A DNA stretch of 64,000 nucleotides from Candidatus Poseidonia sp. (GTDB lineage Archaea > Thermoplasmatota > Poseidoniia > Poseidoniales > Poseidoniaceae), in assembly GCA_030828165.1 (NCBI GenBank), contig JAURDA010000002.1:38782-102781 (forward strand), given 5' to 3'. The notes below the pieces were generated by a model. The model was not told where the DNA came from and did not search any database. It saw only the letters and a list, made by a program, of their open reading frames with translations. A program made the position numbers and the translations under genes. Positions 26,167 to 34,451 of this stretch are shown piece by piece (positions within the stretch are counted from its first letter, which is position 1; every line of letters starts with the position of its first letter).

Positions 26167-28218
26167 ATGTTTGACACCGTAGCCATGTCCCGTTTGACCG
26201 TGGCTGCTCCTGTTGAAAAAATGGCTGAGGTTCTCCGAACATGCACGAACCTCGGTTGCGTTCACATCGAATCCTACACCAATTTTGAGGACGGCGTCCA
26301 CGTCGGCCAAGCCACCGCCTCCGAAGAGGCTGACAAGGTGAGCTCTCTCTTGTCCAAGGTTCGTGCAGCGGTCTCAGCGTTCAAACCCGTGAACGCCGAC
26401 GGACCCGTGTCCATTTCAAGAATCAGGGAATCGCTCGACGGCTCCTTTGGTGACGAACTCCAAAAGGGTCTCGACTTGCTCGACACCCAACGGGATGCCG
26501 AGGCCGAACTCAGCGTTCTTGACGAGCAAATCCACCTGCTTCAGCGCCTAGCTCCACTCAACATGGACCTCGACCTCCTCGCTGGCTCCTCGCGAGTGGA
26601 AGTCTACGTTTCTGAAACCAAGAAAGCCAGCAAAGCCGGAAGCGTGTTCGGGGACCTCATGGGCAAGGTCCAGGTGGCCTCCGCCCCCGGCATCGTCGCC
26701 GTTGCGTGTCTCCCTTCCGAGGGTGCCGAAGTCCAGATGGCGCTTGGCGAACTCGGCGGCAAGCCCGTCCAAATCCCGTCCATGAGCGGGTCGGCATCGG
26801 AGGCCCTCAAGGGGCTCATGGCCAAGCGCAAGGAAGTTGAGGGCACAATCTATTCCGCATCAGAGGACGCCGGTCGCTGGGCTCGCAACAACGGTCGAAA
26901 CATTCTCGCCGCTCACGAATACTTGTCAAAGGAGGATGAAATTCACACCGCTCCAACCCATCTCGCCGTAACGGGCCAAGCCTTTGCTCTTGACGCATGG
27001 GTCCCCTCGTCAAAGGAAGGTGAAGTCCGCACGGCCCTGAAATCGTTGGCCTCTCACATCGAGATTGAAGCCTTTGTGAACGACCATCACCACCATCACG
27101 ACGACGGTCACGACGATCACCACCACGAAGAGCCCACGCCACCCGTTGCTCTGGAAAACGATGCGGTCTCTCGTCCGTTTGAGTTGATGGTCGGTTTGGT
27201 TGGCCGCCCGACCTACGGCACGTTTGACCCGACCTTCTTCCTGATGCTCACCTTCCCGATGATTTACGGTCTCATTTTGGGTGACTTCGGCTACGGATTC
27301 ATCATCTTCCTGCTCGGTTTGTGGTTGGGAACCAAACCCTTTGCAGCCGACCCCGTGGCGAAAAACGGCATCACCATTCTCAAGTGGATGGGCGTATGGT
27401 GCATGATTTGGGGCTTCTTGTTTGCCGAAGGCTTTGGCTTTGTGTGGGACAAAACCGGACAAATGGGCAATGCTTCACCGCTGGCCGGCATCTATGCGTG
27501 GACCTACGACAACATCCACTTCCCCGCCTTCGTGACGGACACCCTCAACATGGACTACACCCACATTCCCTTCCACCGAGCCACAAGCTCGCTCAACGAG
27601 TACGTTCTACTCTCCGTGTACCTCGGCGTTGCCCACCTGATGTTTGGTTTCATTCTCGGCTTCATCAACGTCGCCCGGGCCCACGGCCTGGTGGCCGCCT
27701 TCTTCGAGAAGGGCAGTTGGATGATCATCCTCGCTGCCGGTACCCTCCACATCTACGGCTTCCTGACCACCGACCAAGGTGTCTTTGATGCAACGCCCTA
27801 CGCCTTGGCTACCCTCGTTGGTGTCGGCTGCCTCATCATCGGTTTGGCCGTCTTTGAGAAGTTTGGTTGGGCCGGCGGTTTCATCATGGGGCCCATCGAA
27901 ACCTTTGGCTTGCTCGCCAACACGTTGTCCTACCTTCGGGTGATGGGCGTCGGCGTCGCCGGTGTCAAAATCGCTGAAGTGTCCATTTCGATGGGATGGG
28001 ACCTCATGCTCTCGGGAGGCGGCATCGTATCCATCGTCCTCGGCTTCGTCCTCTTCGTCTTCATTCAAGCGTTTGCTCTCGCTCTTGGCTTGCTCTCCCC
28101 GAGCATCCACGCTGCCCGTCTCCACTTCGTGGAATGGATGGGCAAGTTCTACGACGGCTCCGGTCGGGTTTTTACCCCGCTCGGCGGTCGCACCCTCCAC
28201 ACGGAGGGGCAATCATAG
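26167..28218 (+). CDS. atpI: A-type ATP synthase subunit I (a subunit)
   Basis: 683 residues. The N-terminal half is the cytosolic, coiled-coil stator domain; the C-terminal half from about residue 340 has around seven membrane segments, including YGLILGDFGYGF and the ion-channel segment region TLSYLRVMGVGVAGVKIAE with its conserved Arg. Together with the c ring it forms the ion path. Odd feature: a His/Asp-rich stretch at about residues 305-322 (NDHHHHHDDGHDDHHHEE) just before the membrane domain. ATG preceded by GAGGTGA. Confidence 0.95.
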   Translation: MFDTVAMSRLTVAAPVEKMAEVLRTCTNLGCVHIESYTNFEDGVHVGQATASEEADKVSSLLSKVRAAVSAFKPVNADGPVSISRIRESLDGSFGDELQKGLDLLDTQRDAEAELSVLDEQIHLLQRLAPLNMDLDLLAGSSRVEVYVSETKKASKAGSVFGDLMGKVQVASAPGIVAVACLPSEGAEVQMALGELGGKPVQIPSMSGSASEALKGLMAKRKEVEGTIYSASEDAGRWARNNGRNILAAHEYLSKEDEIHTAPTHLAVTGQAFALDAWVPSSKEGEVRTALKSLASHIEIEAFVNDHHHHHDDGHDDHHHEEPTPPVALENDAVSRPFELMVGLVGRPTYGTFDPTFFLMLTFPMIYGLILGDFGYGFIIFLLGLWLGTKPFAADPVAKNGITILKWMGVWCMIWGFLFAEGFGFVWDKTGQMGNASPLAGIYAWTYDNIHFPAFVTDTLNMDYTHIPFHRATSSLNEYVLLSVYLGVAHLMFGFILGFINVARAHGLVAAFFEKGSWMIILAAGTLHIYGFLTTDQGVFDATPYALATLVGVGCLIIGLAVFEKFGWAGGFIMGPIETFGLLANTLSYLRVMGVGVAGVKIAEVSISMGWDLMLSGGGIVSIVLGFVLFVFIQAFALALGLLSPSIHAARLHFVEWMGKFYDGSGRVFTPLGGRTLHTEGQS

Positions 28219-28247
28219 TCCCCATGGACAAAAAGGAGGTAGAAAAC

Positions 28248-28565
28248 ATGAACAAAAATACCCTGAAAATGAGCCTACGCACGCTGATCGTTCTGGCAAC
28301 GCTCGCCTTGGTCGCCCAAGGTGCAGCCGCAGCTGAGAACACCACCGATGACAGCAGTGCAACTGACGGAATGACCGGCGACGTTGGTGTCGGACTTGCC
28401 CTTGGCCTTGCGGCCATCGGTGCAGGTTTCTCCCAAGCCGCCATCGGCAGCGCTGCTGTCGGCATGCTCGCCGAAGACGGCAGCAAGTTCGGTGTCGCTT
28501 TGATCTTCACCGCTCTTCCAGAATCCATCGTGATTCTGGGTGCTCTTCCTCTCTTCCTCGGTTGA
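28248..28565 (+). CDS. atpK: A-type ATP synthase subunit K (c subunit)
   Basis: 105 residues. A signal-peptide-like N-terminus (residues 1-29, ending AAAAE) precedes one two-helix hairpin: VGLALGLAAIGAGFSQAAIG and FGVALIFTALPESIVILG, with Glu92 as the ion-binding carboxylate. The start is fixed by AGGAGGT at 28234-28240. The single-hairpin form is the simple rotor type. Ion specificity cannot be decided from sequence by eye. Confidence 0.93.
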   Translation: MNKNTLKMSLRTLIVLATLALVAQGAAAAENTTDDSSATDGMTGDVGVGLALGLAAIGAGFSQAAIGSAAVGMLAEDGSKFGVALIFTALPESIVILGALPLFLG

Positions 28566-28631
28566 GGAAGCAGGTCGAACCGCTTCACGGGCTCTGCCCG
28601 ATTGAACCACAAACACACTGGAGAAGATAAC

Positions 28632-29195
28632 ATGACCCTAGAAACACTTGCGAACGATATCGCTGCGGCGGCAGAAAAAGAAGCCAAGGCGCTGATTTCC
28701 AACGCTCAAGCCGAAGCCAAGAAACTCTTGGCCGACGCTGATGCCATGGCCAGCGCACTCCGTGAGGAGGCCCAACAGCGTGCTGAAAAAGAAGCCGTAC
28801 AACTCGCCCGGGAAACCGTGGCCAGCGCTCGGCAGTCCAATCAAAAGGACATCTTGATCGCCCGCCGGAAGGTGCTCGACGCCACGTTCGATGCAGCACG
28901 CCGACACATCGCCGATCCCGGCATGAAAGGACGGGCAGCCTTGCTCAAGTCCCTTTTGGCCGAATCCAAGAAATTGGCGAAAGGCAAGTTCGTGATTCGC
29001 CCTGTTGAAATCGACCGTGCCGCCATTTCCAAGGAAGCCGGCGACCGCACGGTTGGTGAAAGCGTCGATGGCCTCGGCGGATTTATCCTCGAAGCAGAAG
29101 ACGGGTCTGTGTCGTTTGACATGCGATTTGACAACATGTTGGACCGGGCTTGGTCCGGCCAACTGTCGGCCATTAACGAAACGCTGTTTGGATGA
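28632..29195 (+). CDS. atpE: A-type ATP synthase subunit E (peripheral stalk)
   Basis: 187 residues from ATG 28632, preceded by GGAG. The first 80 residues form an Ala/Glu-rich helix, then a globular domain with RPVEIDRAAI and GGFILEAEDGSVSFDMRFDN, the family C-terminal signature that contacts A and B subunits. Partner of subunit H. Confidence 0.92.
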   Translation: MTLETLANDIAAAAEKEAKALISNAQAEAKKLLADADAMASALREEAQQRAEKEAVQLARETVASARQSNQKDILIARRKVLDATFDAARRHIADPGMKGRAALLKSLLAESKKLAKGKFVIRPVEIDRAAISKEAGDRTVGESVDGLGGFILEAEDGSVSFDMRFDNMLDRAWSGQLSAINETLFG

Positions 29196-29208
29196 AGAAG
29201 GTGAAGAC

Positions 29209-30249
29209 ATGATGCTCGGTAACACTCCTTATGTCGTCTCACGTGCCAAGGCACGGCGGCAGAAGTTGGCTGACCGAGCGCGTCTGCGCCAACTCATCAA
29301 CCAATCCGTTGACCAATTGACCGTGGCGGTTGGCGACATCGGTTACCGAAACGAAATTGACCTCTACGCAGGGAAATTGAGCGGTGGCGATTTGGTCGAG
29401 GCGGCGTTGACGCACAACCTTGAGGCTGAGTTGACCGAAATCCTCAACATGGCCAATTCAACGATTCGCCCGCTGATCGAGATTTACACCTCTCGGTTCG
29501 AATACCAGAACGCCAAAGCCGTGTTGCGAGCCATTCACAACGAAGTTTCGGTTGAGGAAGTCGGAAACTCCATTCTCCCCGAATTGAACGACGTGAACAC
29601 GCCGTGGCTGAAGGTGGTGGAGAGTTGCGACGATTTAAAATCGGCTGCGACCCTCATGCGCCGGAAGTCCTTCGGTTCAGCCCTCGCTCGTGTCCCCGAA
29701 AACGGGACGCTGGCCGATTACGAAGACGCTCTGGACCGTCACTACTACGCTTCAGCACAGCGAGCCCTTCTCCAATCAAAGGGAGCACCGGCGAGGTTCC
29801 TCTCCCGGTTGTTTGCGGCCGAGATTGACCACAAGAACATCGTCAACATCCTCGAAGCGAGCGCTGTTGGCATCACCAGCGAACAATTGGTATCCCTCCT
29901 GATTCCAGGCGGGCGATTGATTCCAAAACGAGCGTTCTCAACCGTTGCAGCCAGCGGCCGCGACGGCATGATGGATTTGCTCCGTGCCGGTGATAAGTTC
30001 GACATGGCCGCCTTCGAAGCCACGCTTGCCGAAGCCGAAGCAACCCGCAGTCTCGACGCCGTCGTGACGTGGATGAAAGCAAGAGAATACGCCATGATGC
30101 AACGGATGAGCTACCTCCATCCCGTATCGGCCTTGCCCATCATTCACTACGTGGCGATGAAAGTGCAGGAGGTCTTGGACCTGCGACTGATCGTTCGTGG
30201 CCGTCTCGCCGGCCTGTCCCCTGAAGTATTGGAGGCGCACGTCCTCTGA
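29209..30249 (+). CDS. atpC: A-type ATP synthase subunit C (V-type d/C subunit)
   Basis: 346 residues from the ATG pair at 29209; codons further upstream overlap subunit E and are not part of it. The protein begins NTPYVVSRAKARR, as is usual, and is all-helical with the family pattern EIDHKNIVNILEA. It couples the central rotor stalk to the c ring. Spacing of 13 bases to atpE. Confidence 0.92.
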   Translation: MMLGNTPYVVSRAKARRQKLADRARLRQLINQSVDQLTVAVGDIGYRNEIDLYAGKLSGGDLVEAALTHNLEAELTEILNMANSTIRPLIEIYTSRFEYQNAKAVLRAIHNEVSVEEVGNSILPELNDVNTPWLKVVESCDDLKSAATLMRRKSFGSALARVPENGTLADYEDALDRHYYASAQRALLQSKGAPARFLSRLFAAEIDHKNIVNILEASAVGITSEQLVSLLIPGGRLIPKRAFSTVAASGRDGMMDLLRAGDKFDMAAFEATLAEAEATRSLDAVVTWMKAREYAMMQRMSYLHPVSALPIIHYVAMKVQEVLDLRLIVRGRLAGLSPEVLEAHVL

Positions 30250-30255
30250 GGTGAT

Positions 30256-30558
30256 ATGATGGAGATAGCAGTCGTCGGTACTCCCGCCTTTACGTTGGGC
30301 TTCCAGCTCGCTGGTTTGTCCGACCTTTACAATCCCGAAGGAGAAGAGGAATTGCATTCCACCCTTCGTCAACTACTCACCAACAAGTCAGTGGGTATCA
30401 TGGTGGTCGACTCCGCCATGATGGCTACACTGCCCGACAGGTTGCGAGATCAACTGTCGGCATCCGTCTCCCCAACCGTTCTTGGTATCGGTACGGAGGA
30501 AGACACCACTTTGCGAGACACCATTCGTAAGGCCATAGGAGTCGATCTATGGAAGTGA
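30256..30558 (+). CDS. atpF: A-type ATP synthase subunit F
   Basis: 100 residues: IAVVGTPAFTLGFQLAGL opening and GIMVVDSAMM strand are typical of the small Rossmann-like rotor subunit F that binds subunit D. It starts six bases after atpC with GAGGTGATATG. A second ATG three bases downstream is equally possible. Confidence 0.93.
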   Translation: MMEIAVVGTPAFTLGFQLAGLSDLYNPEGEEELHSTLRQLLTNKSVGIMVVDSAMMATLPDRLRDQLSASVSPTVLGIGTEEDTTLRDTIRKAIGVDLWK

Positions 30559-30588
30559 TGTTCCAACCCAAAACAGGAGGAAGAAAAA

Positions 30589-32328
30589 ATGAGCAATGAA
30601 GGAGTGATTTACAGAATTTCCGGCCCGGTCGTGACCGCAACCGGAATGAACGCTGCGATGTACGACGTCGTTCGTGTCGGCCACGAAGGTCTAATGGGCG
30701 AAGTGATTGAGTTGCACGGCGACAAAGCCGTCATCCAAGTGTACGAAGACACCTCAGGTATTCGACCCGGTGAACCGGTGTTGAACACGGAAGAGACGCT
30801 CTCCGTCGCCTTGGGTCCCGGTCTCTTGACCCAGATTTACGACGGTATCCAGCGTCCTCTCGCCACCTTGGAAGAGGTCATGGGTGTGTTCATCACCCGT
30901 GGTGTTGACGCCGACGCTTTCGACATGGAAAAGGTCTGGACCTTTGAGCCAAAAGTTGCGAAAGGCGACACCGTCGTCAGCGGGCAGGTCATCGGCCACG
31001 TCCAAGAAACCGAGACCATCGTCCACAAAATCATGGTCCCGCCCGGCAAAGGCGGTGTCGTGAAGTCCGTCGAATCGGGCGACTTCAACGTGACCCAAAC
31101 CGTCTGTGTCCTCGAGGACGGTACCGAACTGCAGATGATGCAGAAGTGGCCTGTGCGAACCCCACGCCCTTTCACGCAGAAGTATGCTCCCGACACCCCT
31201 CTGGTGACGGGCATGCGCATTCTCGACTTCCTGTTCCCGCTTGCAAAAGGCGGCGCAGCCGGTATTCCCGGTCCCTTCGGATCCGGTAAAACGGTCACTC
31301 AACAGTCCCTGGCCAAGTACTCGGACGCTCAACTCGTGGTCTACATCGGCTGCGGTGAGCGTGGCAACGAGATGACCGAAGTGTTGGACGAGTTCCCTCA
31401 CTTGATTGACCCGAACACCGGGAAGCCCCTGATGAACCGGACGGTCATGATCGCCAACACCTCCAACATGCCGGTCGCTGCCCGTGAAGCATCCGTGTAT
31501 ACGGGCATCACCATCGCCGAGTATTTCCGTGACATGGGCTACGACGTCGCTCTCATGGCCGATTCGACCTCTCGATGGGCCGAAGCCATGCGTGAGATTT
31601 CCTCCCGTTTGGAAGAAATGCCCGGTGAAGAAGGCTACCCAGCGTACCTGTCGTCCCGAATCGCCGAGTTCTACGAACGAGCGGGCCGTGTTGAAACCCT
31701 CAACGGGGACGACGGGTCCGTTACGGTCATTGGTGCTGTGTCGCCACCCGGTGGTGACATTTCCGAGCCGGTGTCCCAAGGAACCCTCCGAATCGTCAAG
31801 GTGTTCTGGGGTCTCGATGCAGGTTTGGCTCGCCAACGCCACTTCCCTGCCATCAACTGGCTCAACTCCTACTCGTTGTACCCACAGAGCCTCGACCAGT
31901 GGTTCCGGGACAACATCGCTCAGGACTTCCCTGAAATCCGCACCCAGATCAGCGGTCTTCTGCAGGTTGAGGCTGAGCTCCAGGAAATCGTGCAGTTGGT
32001 CGGTTCCGATGCACTGCCCGTTGACCAGCAGTTGACCCTTGAGGTTGCCCGTATGATCCGTGAGTTCTTCTTGCAACAGAACGGCTTTGACCCCGTTGAC
32101 GCCTACTGTGACATCAAGTTGCAATACGAAATGGCCAAGGCCATTCTCTCGTTCCAAGACGCTGCCAAGTCCGCCATGGCCGACGGTGCATTGCTCAACG
32201 ATGTGGTCAACGTGCCTGCCCGCTCAAACTTGATGCGCGGTCGGTTCGAACAAGGTTACATTGAGCGCATTGAAGCCATGGTCAAGGAAATGACCGAACA
32301 AATTGCCAACGCCGTGGAGGCCAACTGA
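30589..32328 (+). CDS. atpA: A-type ATP synthase catalytic subunit A
   Basis: 579 residues. Catalytic subunit with P-loop GPFGSGKTV (about residues 225-233), the [15 protein letters not shown] block, and the large non-homologous bulge domain at about 115-190 typical of A/V-type A subunits. Hydrolyses or makes ATP at its interfaces with B. No intein is inserted in the P-loop region, a common site in other archaea. The ribosome-binding site AGGAGG lies nine bases upstream. Confidence 0.97.
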   Translation: MSNEGVIYRISGPVVTATGMNAAMYDVVRVGHEGLMGEVIELHGDKAVIQVYEDTSGIRPGEPVLNTEETLSVALGPGLLTQIYDGIQRPLATLEEVMGVFITRGVDADAFDMEKVWTFEPKVAKGDTVVSGQVIGHVQETETIVHKIMVPPGKGGVVKSVESGDFNVTQTVCVLEDGTELQMMQKWPVRTPRPFTQKYAPDTPLVTGMRILDFLFPLAKGGAAGIPGPFGSGKTVTQQSLAKYSDAQLVVYIGCGERGNEMTEVLDEFPHLIDPNTGKPLMNRTVMIANTSNMPVAAREASVYTGITIAEYFRDMGYDVALMADSTSRWAEAMREISSRLEEMPGEEGYPAYLSSRIAEFYERAGRVETLNGDDGSVTVIGAVSPPGGDISEPVSQGTLRIVKVFWGLDAGLARQRHFPAINWLNSYSLYPQSLDQWFRDNIAQDFPEIRTQISGLLQVEAELQEIVQLVGSDALPVDQQLTLEVARMIREFFLQQNGFDPVDAYCDIKLQYEMAKAILSFQDAAKSAMADGALLNDVVNVPARSNLMRGRFEQGYIERIEAMVKEMTEQIANAVEAN

Positions 32329-32335
32329 GGAGAGG

Positions 32336-33721
32336 ATGAAGATGACTGGAAAAGAATACCGAACCATTACCGACGTCAAGGGACCTCTGGTCTTCTTGAA
32401 CAAAACCGAGCCCGTCGCCTTCGGCGAAATCGTGACGCTTCGTTTGTCCAACGGCGAAATCAAGAACGGACAAGTGCTTGACACCTCGGACGACCTTGTC
32501 ATCGTCCAAGTCTTTGAAGGAACGGCAAAAATTGACCGGGAAGCCGGTGTCACCTTCATGGGCGATGTGTTCAAACTCCCCGTGAGCACCGACCTTGTCG
32601 GTCGTATTCTCGACGGTGCAGGGCGCCCCCGTGACGGCGGTCCCGAAATCGTTGCCGAAGAGAAAGCCGACATCATCGGTGCGGCCATCAACCCCTACAG
32701 CCGCCAATCGCCACACGACTTTATCCAGACGGGTATTTCGGCCATTGACTGCTGTACGACGCTCGTGCGCGGACAGAAACTTCCCATCTTTTCGGCATCG
32801 GGTCTTCCCCACAACGACATCGCCTTGCAAATCGCTCGTCAAGCGAAACTCAAGGACTCCGATGAAGAGTTCATCGTGGTGTTCTGCGCCATGGGGATCA
32901 CCGCTGAAGAATACAACTTCTTCCGTTCCGACCTGGAGCGCACCGGTGCTCTGGAGAACGCCGTGCTGTTCGTCAACTTGGCCGACGACCCGGCGGTTGA
33001 GCGAATCATCACCCCACGTCTCGCCCTGACGGCCGCCGAATACTTGGCGTTCGAGAAGGACTACCACGTGCTCGTGATTTACACGGACATGACCAACTAT
33101 TGCGATGCGCTTCGCCAAATCGGTGCTGCTCGTGAAGAAGTTCCCGGCCGCCGTGGTTACCCCGGTTACATGTACACGGACTTGGCCATGCTCTACGAGC
33201 GAGCCGGTATCGTGAAGGGGAAGAAAGGGTCCATCACCCAATTCCCAATCTTGACCATGCCCGGTGACGACATCACCCACCCCATTCCTGACCTGTCGGG
33301 ATACATTACCGAGGGTCAGATCGTTATCAGCCGTGAGCTGCACCAACAGGGTATCTATCCGCCCATCAACGTCCTGCCATCGCTGTCCCGGCTGATGGGT
33401 TCGTGTATCGGTGAGAAAACCACTCGAGACGACCACAAGAAGGTCAGCGACCAAATGTACGCTGCCTACGCTCAAGGCCGTGAACTCCGCGGTCTCGTTG
33501 CGATTGTCGGTGAGGACGCCCTCAACGAGCGTGACAAGCAACTGTTGGATTTCTCCGGTGTGTTCGAAGACAAATTCCTTCGTCAATCCCGTGATGAAGA
33601 CCGCACCATCGACGAGACCCTCAACCTTTGCTGGGAACTGATGTCCAGCATTGACACGAAGTACTTGGTCCGTCTTGATGAAGAACTCATCAGCAAGTAC
33701 CACCCGGAAAACCGAAAGTGA
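32336..33721 (+). CDS. atpB: A-type ATP synthase regulatory subunit B
   Basis: 461 residues from ATG 32336, or 459 from ATG 32342; GGAGAGG overlaps the first of these. [20 protein letters not shown] is the standard N-terminus, and a non-catalytic nucleotide-like region [17 protein letters not shown] replaces a true P-loop, as is normal for subunit [20 protein letters not shown] is the conserved C-terminal block. Confidence 0.96.
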   Translation: MKMTGKEYRTITDVKGPLVFLNKTEPVAFGEIVTLRLSNGEIKNGQVLDTSDDLVIVQVFEGTAKIDREAGVTFMGDVFKLPVSTDLVGRILDGAGRPRDGGPEIVAEEKADIIGAAINPYSRQSPHDFIQTGISAIDCCTTLVRGQKLPIFSASGLPHNDIALQIARQAKLKDSDEEFIVVFCAMGITAEEYNFFRSDLERTGALENAVLFVNLADDPAVERIITPRLALTAAEYLAFEKDYHVLVIYTDMTNYCDALRQIGAAREEVPGRRGYPGYMYTDLAMLYERAGIVKGKKGSITQFPILTMPGDDITHPIPDLSGYITEGQIVISRELHQQGIYPPINVLPSLSRLMGSCIGEKTTRDDHKKVSDQMYAAYAQGRELRGLVAIVGEDALNERDKQLLDFSGVFEDKFLRQSRDEDRTIDETLNLCWELMSSIDTKYLVRLDEELISKYHPENRK

Positions 33722-33759
33722 GAGCGGATTCGACCATTCAACGAAGGAGGTGAGGAAGC

Positions 33760-34377
33760 ATGGCTTTGGATATCAAACCGACCCGTAGCGAACTCATCAA
33801 GCTGAAGGGCCGCATTAAGCAAACCAAGAACGGTTACAAACTGCTCAAAATGAAGCGAGACGGGTTGTTCCATGAGTTCCGTACCCTCCTGTCCGAGATG
33901 ATCGAGGCCAAGCGCGAATTGACCGAGGCCTACCGTCTCGCCAAGACACGCATCGACTTGGCCAACGCCATCGAGGGAGGGCTTGCCGTTCGCGCTGCAG
34001 CCATCGCCAATTCAGCCCATCCCGAGGTTGAGGTCGAGCGCCGCAACATCATGGGCGTTGTCGTTCCCAGCGTGACCGGAAGCAACCTCAAGTCAACCTT
34101 CGCCGAGCGCGGTATCGGTTTCATCGGCTCGTCGCCTTACATTGATGAGGCCAGCGATTCGTTCAGTGAACTCATCGAAAAAATCGTCATCGCCTCCGAG
34201 ATGGAAGCCACGTTGAAACGCCTTCTTTCCGAGATTGAAGCCACAAAGCGACGTGTAAACGCGCTCGAGTTCAAGGTCATCCCTGAACTTGAGGAGGCCA
34301 AGGTGTTCATTCAACTCCGTTTGGAAGAAATGGAACGCGAAGAAACCTTCCGACTGAAGCGGTTCAAGAACAAGTGA
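33760..34377 (+). CDS. atpD: A-type ATP synthase subunit D (central stalk)
   Basis: 205 residues forming a long two-helix coiled coil: KPTRSELIKLKGRIKQTKNG at the start and VNALEFKVIPELEEAKVFIQ near the end are diagnostic. It is the rotor axle. A strong GGAGGTGA lies upstream of the ATG. Last gene of the ATP synthase operon. Confidence 0.95.
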   Translation: MALDIKPTRSELIKLKGRIKQTKNGYKLLKMKRDGLFHEFRTLLSEMIEAKRELTEAYRLAKTRIDLANAIEGGLAVRAAAIANSAHPEVEVERRNIMGVVVPSVTGSNLKSTFAERGIGFIGSSPYIDEASDSFSELIEKIVIASEMEATLKRLLSEIEATKRRVNALEFKVIPELEEAKVFIQLRLEEMEREETFRLKRFKNK

Positions 34378-34451
34378 ACTCGCGTCCACCTCGCCTTCAA
34401 CGAGGGATTCATGGAGGATGGGTCATACCAACAGCACAAGGGGGGTTCGTG

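Noticed and set aside
30754..33703. Two long minus-strand frames across ATP synthase A and B genes
   Set aside because: They are antisense to atpA and atpB, which are unmistakable by motif, and show no domain of their own.
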